6,658 bases of DNA from Xanthobacteraceae bacterium (GTDB lineage: Bacteria > Pseudomonadota > Alphaproteobacteria > Rhizobiales > Xanthobacteraceae), in assembly GCA_030037185.1 (NCBI GenBank), contig JASHRR010000442.1, positions 1 to 6,658 on the forward strand, in the 5' to 3' direction. Each line of letters begins with the position of its first letter. Position 1 is the first letter of the stretch. The notes under the pieces are model-generated. The model was not told the DNA's origin, ran no database searches, and was given only the letters and a program-made list of their open reading frames with translations. Positions 1-5,785 of this stretch are shown in pieces. Both the position numbers and the translations under genes were made by a program.

Positions 1-1319
1 ATCGGCTCCTCGACATACCGAAACGGCGGCACCTCGTCCCAGGCGGCGAAGTTCTCCTTGCGCAGCGCGCGGGAATCGAAAAAAGCCCGCAATTGCGCGT
101 GGTGAGCCACGGCCTGGGCAAAAAACCAGTGATGCCGGGGGAGACCGGTGCCAGCGCTGTCGGCAAGGGCGGTTTCTGCCAACAGCGCCGGTGACAGGAA
201 TTGCAGCTTTTCCAACAGCCCCTGCTGGTGCGCCAACTGCTCCTGGTAGCGCCCCAGCACCGGCGCGAGATCATGTTCGACCCGCCCCCGTGTGACGAGC
301 TGCAGCGTTACAAAATCACTGGTGAGCCTCCCGCCGCTCGCAAGCTCGGGATGATCCTCGTAAAACCCGCTCAACAGCTTGCTGCGCTCGGCAGCAGCAG
401 CGTCCGTCGCCGCGCGAAGCGCAAGGATAAGCTCAATTCGCGACGGCACCGGCGCCAATGTCGTGATTGCAAGGTTAATGCCGGTCGGCAGCAGCATCCC
501 CAATGCCAGCCAGAGAGCGACGAGTGTTATTGCATGCGTTGCCGAGCTGCCCTTGCGCGTGACAACGGCGGCCGCCAGGGCGAACCAGAATGCCGTGTAG
601 GACAGCGCCACTGCGAGCCACAACGCAAGCCGCGTCCCGACCCCACCCGGTACGTTGAGAACGGCCAACGCCAGAATGAACAACACGGCAAGGAGCCCCA
701 GCGATCCGAATAGGATCAACACGCGAGGTGCAAGCTTCCCCGCGAACAGCCTGCGCAGTGTCAGCGGTTGCGCGAGCAGCAGCGCCAGTGTGCCGCGTTC
801 GCGCTCGCCCGTGAGGAGCGCGTAGGTCAAAGCAATGACGATGAGCGGGAAAACAAACACGACGGCAAAAGCGGCATCAAAACGCCCTACCAGCAGCCGA
901 CGCGGATTCTCCGGCTCGGCGCCCCCGGCAAGCGACGGCAGGCTTGCGGGGGCAAGCGGCAGGACCGACGGCAGGAGATCGCTCTGCCCCGCCGTCAGGG
1001 CGGCAAGCGGCGTTGGCGGAAGCACGGCATAATGTGCCATCAGGCCGTTGGCATAGCCAAAGGCGCTGCGCGGATCGCGCGTCATGACGGGCGCTGGCTC
1101 GGCCTTGGCATCGATGCGCGCCGCCTGCTCTCGGGCTTCCAGGCGCGCCGTTGCCTCGCGCGCCACTGCAGCTGCGGCTACGGCGTCGAGGTGGGCCAGC
1201 CAGCGCGCACCGTTGACCATTGCAAAGACGACTGTTGCGACGCCGAGCGCCAGCACCGCCCAGCAGGCGGGGTCACGGCGCAAGGCGCGAATTTCCCAGC
1301 GAAAGATGACGGCGAACAT
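1..1319 (-). CDS. ABC-2 type transporter permease, DUF3526-like (second permease, C-terminus cut by window edge)
   Basis: Integral inner-membrane subunit of an ABC transporter of the ABC-2 (export-type) class. The frame is open from an ATG at 1319 to the left edge, giving 439 residues. Hydrophobic segments lie at about 18-36, 150-170, 199-222, 230-254 and 264-288. A long loop (about 37-148) follows the first segment, and a second long hydrophilic region (about 290-439) follows the fifth; a final membrane segment and the stop presumably lie outside the window. The cytoplasmic motif GERERGTL (171-178), after the second segment, is typical of ABC-2 permeases contacting their ATPase. The same motif at the same topological place in the upstream permease marks the two as paralogs, probably a heterodimer. 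The start is 4 bp after the upstream stop, without a strong Shine-Dalgarno sequence, so translation is probably coupled. Family assignment is from topology and motifs; the substrate is unknown. Confidence 0.88.
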   Translation of the reverse strand, partial: MFAVIFRWEIRALRRDPACWAVLALGVATVVFAMVNGARWLAHLDAVAAAAVAREATARLEAREQAARIDAKAEPAPVMTRDPRSAFGYANGLMAHYAVLPPTPLAALTAGQSDLLPSVLPLAPASLPSLAGGAEPENPRRLLVGRFDAAFAVVFVFPLIVIALTYALLTGERERGTLALLLAQPLTLRRLFAGKLAPRVLILFGSLGLLAVLFILALAVLNVPGGVGTRLALWLAVALSYTAFWFALAAAVVTRKGSSATHAITLVALWLALGMLLPTGINLAITTLAPVPSRIELILALRAATDAAAAERSKLLSGFYEDHPELASGGRLTSDFVTLQLVTRGRVEHDLAPVLGRYQEQLAHQQGLLEKLQFLSPALLAETALADSAGTGLPRHHWFFAQAVAHHAQLRAFFDSRALRKENFAAWDEVPPFRYVEEP

Positions 1320-1323
1320 GTCG

Positions 1324-2715
1324 TCAGAGCGGCTGCAGCCGCTCGGCACTGCGCGAGACGAGCCATGCGGCAAGCCCGAACCAGGCGGCCAGCAACGCAA
1401 GTACACTCACCTGCTGGCGCACGACCCATCCGAGGGCGGGCGGCTGATAGTCAAATCGCGGCACTTTCGCCCATAGCTCATGGTCCCGGTCATGGACGTC
1501 ACCGGCTTTCAGGGGATGGGCGAGAATGTCGTCGTTGATGATCCTGATCTCAGTACGGCGGTGCGCCTCTGCGGCGCGAACGAAATCGCGATGCTGAGCG
1601 AGGTCAGTCCCGGCGAGGCCCATTGAGATTGCCTGCACGCCAAGCATCGGAAACAGCGCCGCGGCGCCCTGGAGGAGGCGGTTCTGGGCCTCCATCGGTG
1701 CAAACAGTTCACCATAGAAACGGTCGAACACCTCGTATCCGTGCTCCTCGCCAACCTGCAGGCTGAGGCCGCCGAGATTGACCGGCAAGTCCTCGGCAGA
1801 CGCGGCCGCATGGTCCTTGATAAGGGCGGCCGTGCGTTGCTTGAGCATGGCCGCCGCCCCGGCCGGATCCGCCAGCGCCTGCTGCATGCGCGTTTTGAAC
1901 GAAACCGGTTCGGGCAGCGGATAAAGTGCGGCGGCCAGTTCGGAGACAGCGCGCGGTGCCAGCAGACAATTGAGGCTCCAAAACCCGATCAGGACGACGA
2001 GCGCGAAACGGCACGACGACGCCGACACCGCCAGTGCCAGCAGCACAAATATGCCGATGTAAAGGAGGTAGACCAGCGCCAGAACGGCAATGCGCGGTCC
2101 CCCGCCGGCGGGACCGGCGAGCACCAGGGCCGCGGCACCCAGCACCACGGCTGGCGCGGCCATCAGGCCGAGGGCACCGCCGAGGCCGAGTGTCTTGCCG
2201 AGGACGAGATCGCGCGGTCGCAGGCCGAGGCTGAGGAGTTGGCGAAGTGTGCCGCGCTCGCGTTCGCCCGCAAAGGCGTTGAACGCGAGGAGGATCACCA
2301 CCAGCGGCAGCACGACCTGGAGCACGAGGGCGACGGTCAGCTCGCCGAAACGCTGCGCCAGCGTCGCGTCTTCTGCAGGGGGGTACAGCATTTCGTTTTG
2401 CCTGTGCGCCTCCAGCCAGACCGCCACACCCGTATAGGGCTCGACGCCGGGATCGAGAAACGCCGGCGCCAGACGCGGCTTGAACACGTAAAGTCCGTAG
2501 TGCGCCGCGGCGTGAGGGTTCTTTGGCTCCTGCGCGTACCAGCGGGCCTGCTCGGCGGCCTGCGCAGCGTGCTGCTGGGCAACGAGTCCGCGCTGATAGT
2601 AGGCGCCGGCGAGGAGCGCGGTGGCGAGAACGGCCAGCACGATAGCAGCGGCCCAACGGAAACGGCCGTCGCGGAGCATTTCGATGAATTCCTTGCGGGC
2701 AATGGTGGCAATCAT
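1324..2715 (-). CDS. ABC-2 type transporter permease, DUF3526-like (first permease)
   Basis: Membrane subunit of the same ABC exporter, 463 residues and complete. The N-terminus, with charged residues (RKEF, MLRDGRFR) before a membrane segment at about 20-38, is characteristic of ABC-2 permeases. A large loop, probably periplasmic, covers about 40-125. Further membrane segments fall near 127-148, 177-200, 208-230 and 236-255, then a second large loop (about 260-430) and a last segment at about 434-454. GERERGTL at 150-157 is the coupling motif shared with the next gene. Two long extracytoplasmic loops between segments 1-2 and 5-6 fit the DUF3526 type rather than drug-exporter permeases. The ATG is 5 bp after the ATPase stop and the stop is 4 bp before the second permease, so the three form a tight operon. 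No substrate-specific signature is visible. A plus-strand open frame of similar length is its shadow. Confidence 0.92.
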   Translation of the reverse strand: MIATIARKEFIEMLRDGRFRWAAAIVLAVLATALLAGAYYQRGLVAQQHAAQAAEQARWYAQEPKNPHAAAHYGLYVFKPRLAPAFLDPGVEPYTGVAVWLEAHRQNEMLYPPAEDATLAQRFGELTVALVLQVVLPLVVILLAFNAFAGERERGTLRQLLSLGLRPRDLVLGKTLGLGGALGLMAAPAVVLGAAALVLAGPAGGGPRIAVLALVYLLYIGIFVLLALAVSASSCRFALVVLIGFWSLNCLLAPRAVSELAAALYPLPEPVSFKTRMQQALADPAGAAAMLKQRTAALIKDHAAASAEDLPVNLGGLSLQVGEEHGYEVFDRFYGELFAPMEAQNRLLQGAAALFPMLGVQAISMGLAGTDLAQHRDFVRAAEAHRRTEIRIINDDILAHPLKAGDVHDRDHELWAKVPRFDYQPPALGWVVRQQVSVLALLAAWFGLAAWLVSRSAERLQPL

Positions 2716-2720
2716 GGCGA

Positions 2721-3422
2721 TCAGGCCTGCATGGTTTCGAGATAAAGCTTCTCCAGATCGGTATGGCTCAGTTCGGCTGCGGTGAATGTACGGGCGAGCC
2801 CGCCGTGGCGCATGATGCCAATGCGGGCGGCGACGTGTTTGGCCCGGAACAGATCGTGCGTGGCCATCAGCACCGCGGCGCCGCGCATCGCAAAGCGGCG
2901 CAGCAACCCGCTGAATTCATAAGACGCGCTCGGATCGAGGCCGCTCGTAGGTTCGTCGAGCAGCAGCGCTTTCGCATCCTTGGCGAGAGCGATGGCGATG
3001 CCGACCTTCTGCCGCATGCCCTTTGAGTAGCCGGTCGCACGGCGATCATGCGCTTGCTTTTGCAAGCCGGCTTCCAGCAAAAAACCGCGCAGCTTGCCCT
3101 CGCTGTGGCGCGCGCCTGCAAGCTCGCTGAAATAGGAAAGATTCTCCACCCCGGAGAAATGACCGTAGAGATTTACCTGCTCGGGAATGTAGGCAAGCAA
3201 GCGCTTGGTCTCGAGGGGATACATCGTGACATCAACGCCGTCGACAGTCGCGCGTCCACTGTCCGGTGCTACAAATCCAAGAAAGCAGTTGATTGTCGTG
3301 GTTTTCCCGGCCCCGTTGGGACCGAGCAGGGCGAACACCTCGCCGCGGGCGACGGTGAGCGAAAGATCGTGGACCGCGGCGACGCCGTTGAATCGCTTGG
3401 TGAGACTTTCGGCCCTCAGCAC
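2721..3422 (-). CDS. ABC transporter ATP-binding protein (ABC-2 / CcmA-NosF type)
   Basis: Cytoplasmic ATPase that powers the two permeases encoded just downstream. It is 233 residues, a short single nucleotide-binding domain. Visible motifs in order: Walker A GPNGAGKT (34-41), Q-loop with E81-Q82, an ABC signature variant YSKGMRQ (132-138) instead of LSGGQ, Walker B with LLLDEPTSGLD (153-163), and H-loop ATHD (H189). The signature variant and overall length are usual for ATPases of ABC-2 exporters. The start is GTG; a TGA lies 9 bp upstream in the same frame, so no longer start is possible. A GGGAG stretch sits 13 bp before the GTG, farther than ideal. All catalytic motifs are intact, so the subunit should be active. 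It follows the DUF336 gene by 74 bp containing hairpins and precedes the first permease by 5 bp. Confidence 0.95.
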   Translation of the reverse strand: MLRAESLTKRFNGVAAVHDLSLTVARGEVFALLGPNGAGKTTTINCFLGFVAPDSGRATVDGVDVTMYPLETKRLLAYIPEQVNLYGHFSGVENLSYFSELAGARHSEGKLRGFLLEAGLQKQAHDRRATGYSKGMRQKVGIAIALAKDAKALLLDEPTSGLDPSASYEFSGLLRRFAMRGAAVLMATHDLFRAKHVAARIGIMRHGGLARTFTAAELSHTDLEKLYLETMQA

Positions 3423-3441
3423 GGCGGATCAAAAGCTCCCG

Positions 3442-3481
3442 TTGCGGGGGAAACGCAATCCCGCGGGCTAAAGCGCGGGAT
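3442..3481 (-). other. Paired hairpins between the second DUF336 gene and the ABC ATPase gene
   Basis: A perfect 8-bp inverted repeat, ATCCCGCG / CGCGGGAT (3458-3465 and 3474-3481, 8-nt loop), begins about 16 bp after the DUF336 stop. A smaller 5-bp stem (3442-3446 with 3454-3458, 7-nt loop) shares its last base with the large stem, so the two compete or stack. No long T-run follows in the direction of transcription; the next bases are CGTTTCCCCC. It is therefore more likely an RNA-stabilising or partly attenuating element than a full terminator. It could lower ABC expression relative to the secreted proteins. Confidence 0.45.
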
Positions 3482-3496
3482 CGCCAAGTGGCGAGG

Positions 3497-4003
3497 TCAC
3501 CTCAGCAGGTCTTTCGCCTTATCAAGCCCCGCCTGCACGCAAACCTCGTCGTTGCCGGCCGGCGATCCCGAAATGGCGGCGCCACCAATGACCTCGTCTG
3601 CGGCTTTGATCGGTACTCCGCCGCCGATTGCAATTACGCCCGGCAGCGTCACCTGCTGGCGGACAACGGGATCACCATCGTTGAGGCGCCTGGCGTAGGC
3701 GGCCGTATCGGTGCGGAACGTGTTTGCTGTGTACGCCTTGCGCCTGCTGTTTTCGACCGTGTGCGGAGCCGCGCCATCGCCGCGCAGTTGTACGATGGTG
3801 TCGCCATCGCGATTTACCACCGTGGCAGAAACACGAAAGCCCTTCGCTTGGCAGGTCTCGACCGCGGTCGTCGCGATGACCTTCGCGGCCTCGTATGACA
3901 GCAGCTTTTCGGTCTTCAACTGGGCGTTTGCGGCGGGCGTGAGCAGGCAAGCGATTGCCGAAGTCGCCGCAACCGCTCCTGCACGGTAGATATTTGTAGA
4001 CAT
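3497..4003 (-). CDS. Secreted HbpS/GlcG-family (DUF336) protein, copy 2
   Basis: Small exported protein of the HbpS/GlcG (DUF336, haem-degrading-like) family, 168 residues. A signal peptide is clear: a hydrophobic stretch at about 8-22 and a probable cleavage site ANA|Q at 27/28, so the mature protein should be periplasmic or secreted. The mature part is one DUF336 domain, with a helix around 34-52, a strand region at 56-74, the segment SRRKAYTAN (86-94), the glycine-rich turn PGVIAIGGGVPIK (121-133) and the C-terminal SGSPAGNDE (145-153). C51 and C155 are placed for a disulfide and are matched by C50 and C153 in copy 1. An AGGAGG ribosome site lies 4 bp before the ATG. HbpS members bind haem and can also coordinate metals; which ligand this one binds is not shown. 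It is a diverged paralog of the upstream gene, from which a 99-bp gap with a strong hairpin separates it. Confidence 0.88.
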   Translation of the reverse strand: MSTNIYRAGAVAATSAIACLLTPAANAQLKTEKLLSYEAAKVIATTAVETCQAKGFRVSATVVNRDGDTIVQLRGDGAAPHTVENSRRKAYTANTFRTDTAAYARRLNDGDPVVRQQVTLPGVIAIGGGVPIKAADEVIGGAAISGSPAGNDEVCVQAGLDKAKDLLR

Positions 4004-4068
4004 GATCCCTCCTGGTTGGCGCTGGCCGTTTCTGCCTCCCCCACCGGCTTAAACGTTGATCGCGAACA

Positions 4069-4095
4069 TCCCTCTCCCTCGATGAGGGAGAGGGA
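4069..4095. repeat. 12-bp-stem hairpin between the two DUF336 genes
   Basis: Perfect inverted repeat TCCCTCTCCCTC (4069-4080) and GAGGGAGAGGGA (4084-4095) with a 3-nt loop. It starts about 8 bp after the stop of the upstream DUF336 gene. No T-run follows the stem on the minus-strand transcript, so it is not a canonical intrinsic terminator. CCCTCTCCC-type hairpins are, from general knowledge, frequent dispersed intergenic elements in Rhizobiales. It probably protects the 3' end of the first gene's message or partly terminates transcription. Confidence 0.75.
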
Positions 4096-4102
4096 AAATC
4101 GG

Positions 4103-4603
4103 CTATTTCAGGTGGTCGCTGATCTTGGCGAGGCCCGCTTGGGCGCAGGCTTCATCCTTGTCGCCGCCTGGTGCTCCGCTCACACCGATGCCGGCGATCG
4201 TTTCATTGCCAACCTTGACGGGCAGGCCGCCGGCCGCGGTTACGAGTTGGTTATCAAAGACCGCAGGATTGAAGCCGCCGCCAGCAACCCTCTTGGCGAA
4301 ATCCGCAGTCGAGACCCTCAACTGGGCCGACGTGTAGGCTTTGCGGCGGGCCACCTCTCTGCTCAATGCGCCCGCGCCGTCGCCGACGATGAGAAGTTGG
4401 GGCAGCCCCGCGCGATCTGTGACTGACACCGCTACGTTGTAGCCTTGTCCTTTGCATGTGACGATCGCGGTTTGGGCGGCTTCGACGGCCAGCGCCGCAG
4501 GCAGCAGCTTGTGGGTCTCGGTCGGCAGCGGGTCGGCCGCAAGCGCGCAGGTACCGGTAACGGCGACAAGGGCCGCGGTTACGGCCAGATAGGATCGGAT
4601 CAT
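4103..4603 (-). CDS. Secreted HbpS/GlcG-family (DUF336) protein, copy 1 (first gene of Zur-type operon)
   Basis: Exported small protein of the HbpS/GlcG (DUF336) family, 166 residues from the ATG at 4603. This start is preferred over an in-frame ATG at 4801 because it has an AGGGAG ribosome site 6 bp upstream and begins directly with a signal peptide (about 1-22, cleavage near ALA|AD). The longer version would translate the promoter and operator region. The mature domain shows the family pattern: a helix at about 36-52, VSVTDRAGLPQL (59-70), ARRKAY (85-90), the glycine-rich AAGGLPVKVGNETIAGIGVS (123-142) and GAPGGDKDEACAQAGL (143-158). C50 and C153 form the same probable disulfide as in copy 2. 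It is the first gene after the Zur-like promoter and so should respond most strongly to zinc status. Ligand unknown; haem, metal or a metal complex are all possible for this fold. Confidence 0.88.
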   Translation of the reverse strand: MIRSYLAVTAALVAVTGTCALAADPLPTETHKLLPAALAVEAAQTAIVTCKGQGYNVAVSVTDRAGLPQLLIVGDGAGALSREVARRKAYTSAQLRVSTADFAKRVAGGGFNPAVFDNQLVTAAGGLPVKVGNETIAGIGVSGAPGGDKDEACAQAGLAKISDHLK

Positions 4604-4677
4604 TGAGTTCTCCCTGAGGGTCATTGGCCCGGCATTGCGCCGGCAGGATGGATGGAGATGCCCCCACAACGGAGGCA

Positions 4678-4707
4678 TTTGTAATGTTATAACATCCCTC
4701 CTGTCAA
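4678..4707 (-). promoter_or_regulatory. Sigma-70-type promoter of the DUF336-ABC operon
   Basis: On the minus strand a perfect -35 box TTGACA (4707-4702) is followed, after 18 bp, by a -10-like TACAAA (4683-4678, four of six matches to TATAAT). Transcription would start near 4671, giving a leader of roughly 68 bases before the ATG at 4603. The leader contains a small CCGGC/GCCGG hairpin (4629-4643) but no recognisable riboswitch. The Zur-like palindrome lies wholly within the spacer, the expected position for repression by blocking RNA polymerase. Confidence 0.65.
4681..4698. promoter_or_regulatory. Zur-type zinc-uptake-regulator operator
   Basis: The core ATGTTATAACAT (4684-4695) is a perfect 12-bp palindrome. 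With its flanks it reads GTAATGTTATAACATCCC. An ideal extended palindrome would be GTAATGTTATAACATTAC, so only the last three bases deviate. From memory this is close to published alphaproteobacterial Zur boxes and shares the ATGTTATA half of the enterobacterial znu operator. It is an AT-rich island in GC-rich sequence and sits between the -35 and -10 boxes. The prediction is repression by Zn-Zur and induction under zinc starvation. Other Fur-family proteins or unrelated regulators with similar palindromes cannot be excluded. Confidence 0.72.
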
Positions 4708-4830
4708 CAACTGCCCGTCGGGAGGCGGGTGACGACGTCGCCTTGGCGCCCCCCCCGCGCGGCGTACAGCCTTCCTTGCGGGGCCTGCCGACGACCCGCA
4801 CGTGATGACAGGCGCCGCCTTTAAAAAAAC

Positions 4831-5138
4831 GGCTACCTCGGGCTTAAGACAACCAGCGCTTGGCGCGGCTCATGTATGAATGGTGCTGGTCAGGGCGATC
4901 GCGCGTCAGCTTGAAGAAAAAAACCTAGCGCTGCGACGATCAGCATTTGATCTCGACGTGCCTGCGCGGCTCGACATCAGATGCAGGCGAAAGCGGCGCA
5001 TCTCCTCCGCCTCAATTGCGTCGGAACAGCCGGCAAGGTAAGGTGGCGAAATCGTTGGGACCCTTTGCACATCATGTGGGGTCTTCGCTGCGAACTTGCG
5101 GATCGACATGCTTCGATCATGCGCCGCAACGGGCTGCC
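4831..5138 (-). pseudogene. Tyrosine recombinase (integrase) N-terminal remnant, multiply frameshifted
   Basis: Decayed start of a XerD/phage-type tyrosine recombinase. Reading across frames gives pieces in the right order: SPLRRMIE (about 5135-5112), MSIRKFAAKTPHDVQR (from 5109), NDFAT in a second frame, then EAEEMRRFRLHL, then FFFKLTRDRPD, then FIHEPRQALVVLSP and EVA (ending about 4831). These match the SAM-like core-binding domain and the linker to the catalytic domain of integrases common in Rhizobiales. At least five single-base changes are needed to join them: one base lost near 5111, one gained near 5052, one at the T7 run near 4920, and two more before the end. The catalytic R-H-R-Y domain is absent, so it cannot recombine DNA. 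The 123 bp between it and the promoter (4708-4830) hold nothing I recognise. Confidence 0.7.
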
Positions 5139-5190
5139 GCTCGGTCGTCGGGATGCTCCTGTCCTGAGGAGGTTGCCCCAACCCTCAATC

Positions 5191-5372
5191 TCAAGCCAGA
5201 CCCGTCCGGCTCACGCCGATAGCGCCCCACACGACCTCGCGAGCGGCCTTGATGATGTCGTCAGGGGCTTGCGCTCGGTGGCGAACTTGCCCAGGCCGCG
5301 CGCGTTGAGGAGTTCGACGCGCTTGACGGGATCGCGGCGCTGTGCGGACGGCTGCACCAGCGCCGCGAGCAT
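5191..5372 (-). pseudogene. Possible gene remnant, unidentified
   Basis: The 308 bp between the integrase remnant and the His-rich gene (5139-5446) has no intact gene, but two adjoining minus-strand frames look protein-like. The first, from an ATG at 5372, reads MLAALVQPSAQ then VKRVELLNARGLGKFATERK. A shift near 5270 leads to PDDIIKAAREVVWGAIGVS, ending at a TGA at 5191. The start resembles the end of a signal peptide (hydrophobic, then PSAQ) and the end has helix-like composition. I do not recognise the family. High GC content produces spurious frames easily, so this is only a possibility. Confidence 0.25.
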
Positions 5373-5446
5373 TGCGAACACCGCGCTCAACGCGAGTCAA
5401 AAACGGGAAGCTTACGACCCCGACGAGAGCGCGAACCGGGCAATGA

Positions 5447-5785
5447 TCAGGCCAGCTGTATCGGCCCATGGTCGTCGCAATGACCACCATGGGGATGGTG
5501 CAACCGTCCATTCACGAGGTAATCGATGTGGTCCCCATGAGGCACGGCTTCGTGCCCGCAGGACGGGCCGTGCTGGTGCGCGCAGACGGTTTGCGGCGTG
5601 CACTGCACGGGATTGGTCGTGTTGACCGCAATGGCATGCTCATCAACGTGATCCTGGTGCGGATGATGCAAATGGCCATCATGAAGATAATCGACATGGC
5701 CGTCATGCCGGATCGCCGTATGCCCGCAGTTGGGACCATGCATGTGGCGATGGTTGCCATGATGCTTCTCGGTGCAGGTCGTCAT
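5447..5785 (-). CDS. His-rich metal-binding protein with internal duplication
   Basis: A 112-residue protein with 25 histidines and 6 cysteines, no signal peptide and no membrane segment, so probably cytoplasmic. It consists of two related halves. Half one (about 16-52) contains HGPNCGH, HDGHVDYLHDGHLHHPH and HVDEH. Half two (about 72-109) contains HGPSCGH, HGDHIDYLVNGRLHHPH and HCDDH. A short His-poor linker (53-69) joins them. Each half has an HGPxCGH knot followed by a D-Y-L strand and an HHPH cluster, which suggests two folded metal sites rather than a simple His tail. The ATG overlaps the stop of the ArsR-type gene (ATGA), so it is translationally coupled to a probable zinc sensor. The likely role is binding, buffering or delivering Zn or Ni. 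With a CooC-like ATPase upstream, it recalls the His-rich CooJ of Rhodospirillum rubrum, though there is no recognised similarity beyond composition. Catalytic function is not indicated. Confidence 0.85.
   Translation of the reverse strand: MTTCTEKHHGNHRHMHGPNCGHTAIRHDGHVDYLHDGHLHHPHQDHVDEHAIAVNTTNPVQCTPQTVCAHQHGPSCGHEAVPHGDHIDYLVNGRLHHPHGGHCDDHGPIQLA

Noticed and set aside
768..1538. Plus-strand open frame of about 256 codons
   Set aside because: Antisense to both permease genes, with low-complexity Arg/Ala-rich composition and no recognisable domain.
1741..2745. Long plus-strand open frame of about 334 codons
   Set aside because: It lies opposite the first permease gene, is full of Arg, Gly, Glu and Gln with no family motif, and is the usual antisense shadow in GC-rich DNA.
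4658..4678. ATGCC-type hairpin near the predicted transcription start, considered as a riboswitch or attenuator
   Set aside because: It overlaps the -10 box and would be only partly transcribed. The leader is too short and has no recognisable riboswitch core.
4604..4801. N-terminal extension of the first DUF336 gene to an ATG at 4801
   Set aside because: It would place the signal peptide internally and translate through the -35, Zur-like site and -10. The ATG at 4603 has a ribosome site and begins with the signal peptide.
5386..5446. Possible intrinsic terminator after the His-rich gene
   Set aside because: There is a T5 run near 5399-5403, but no convincing GC-rich stem directly before it.
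4981..5625. Plus-strand open frame of about 214 codons
   Set aside because: It runs across the integrase remnant and opposite the His-rich gene, with no coherent motif; judged a chance frame.
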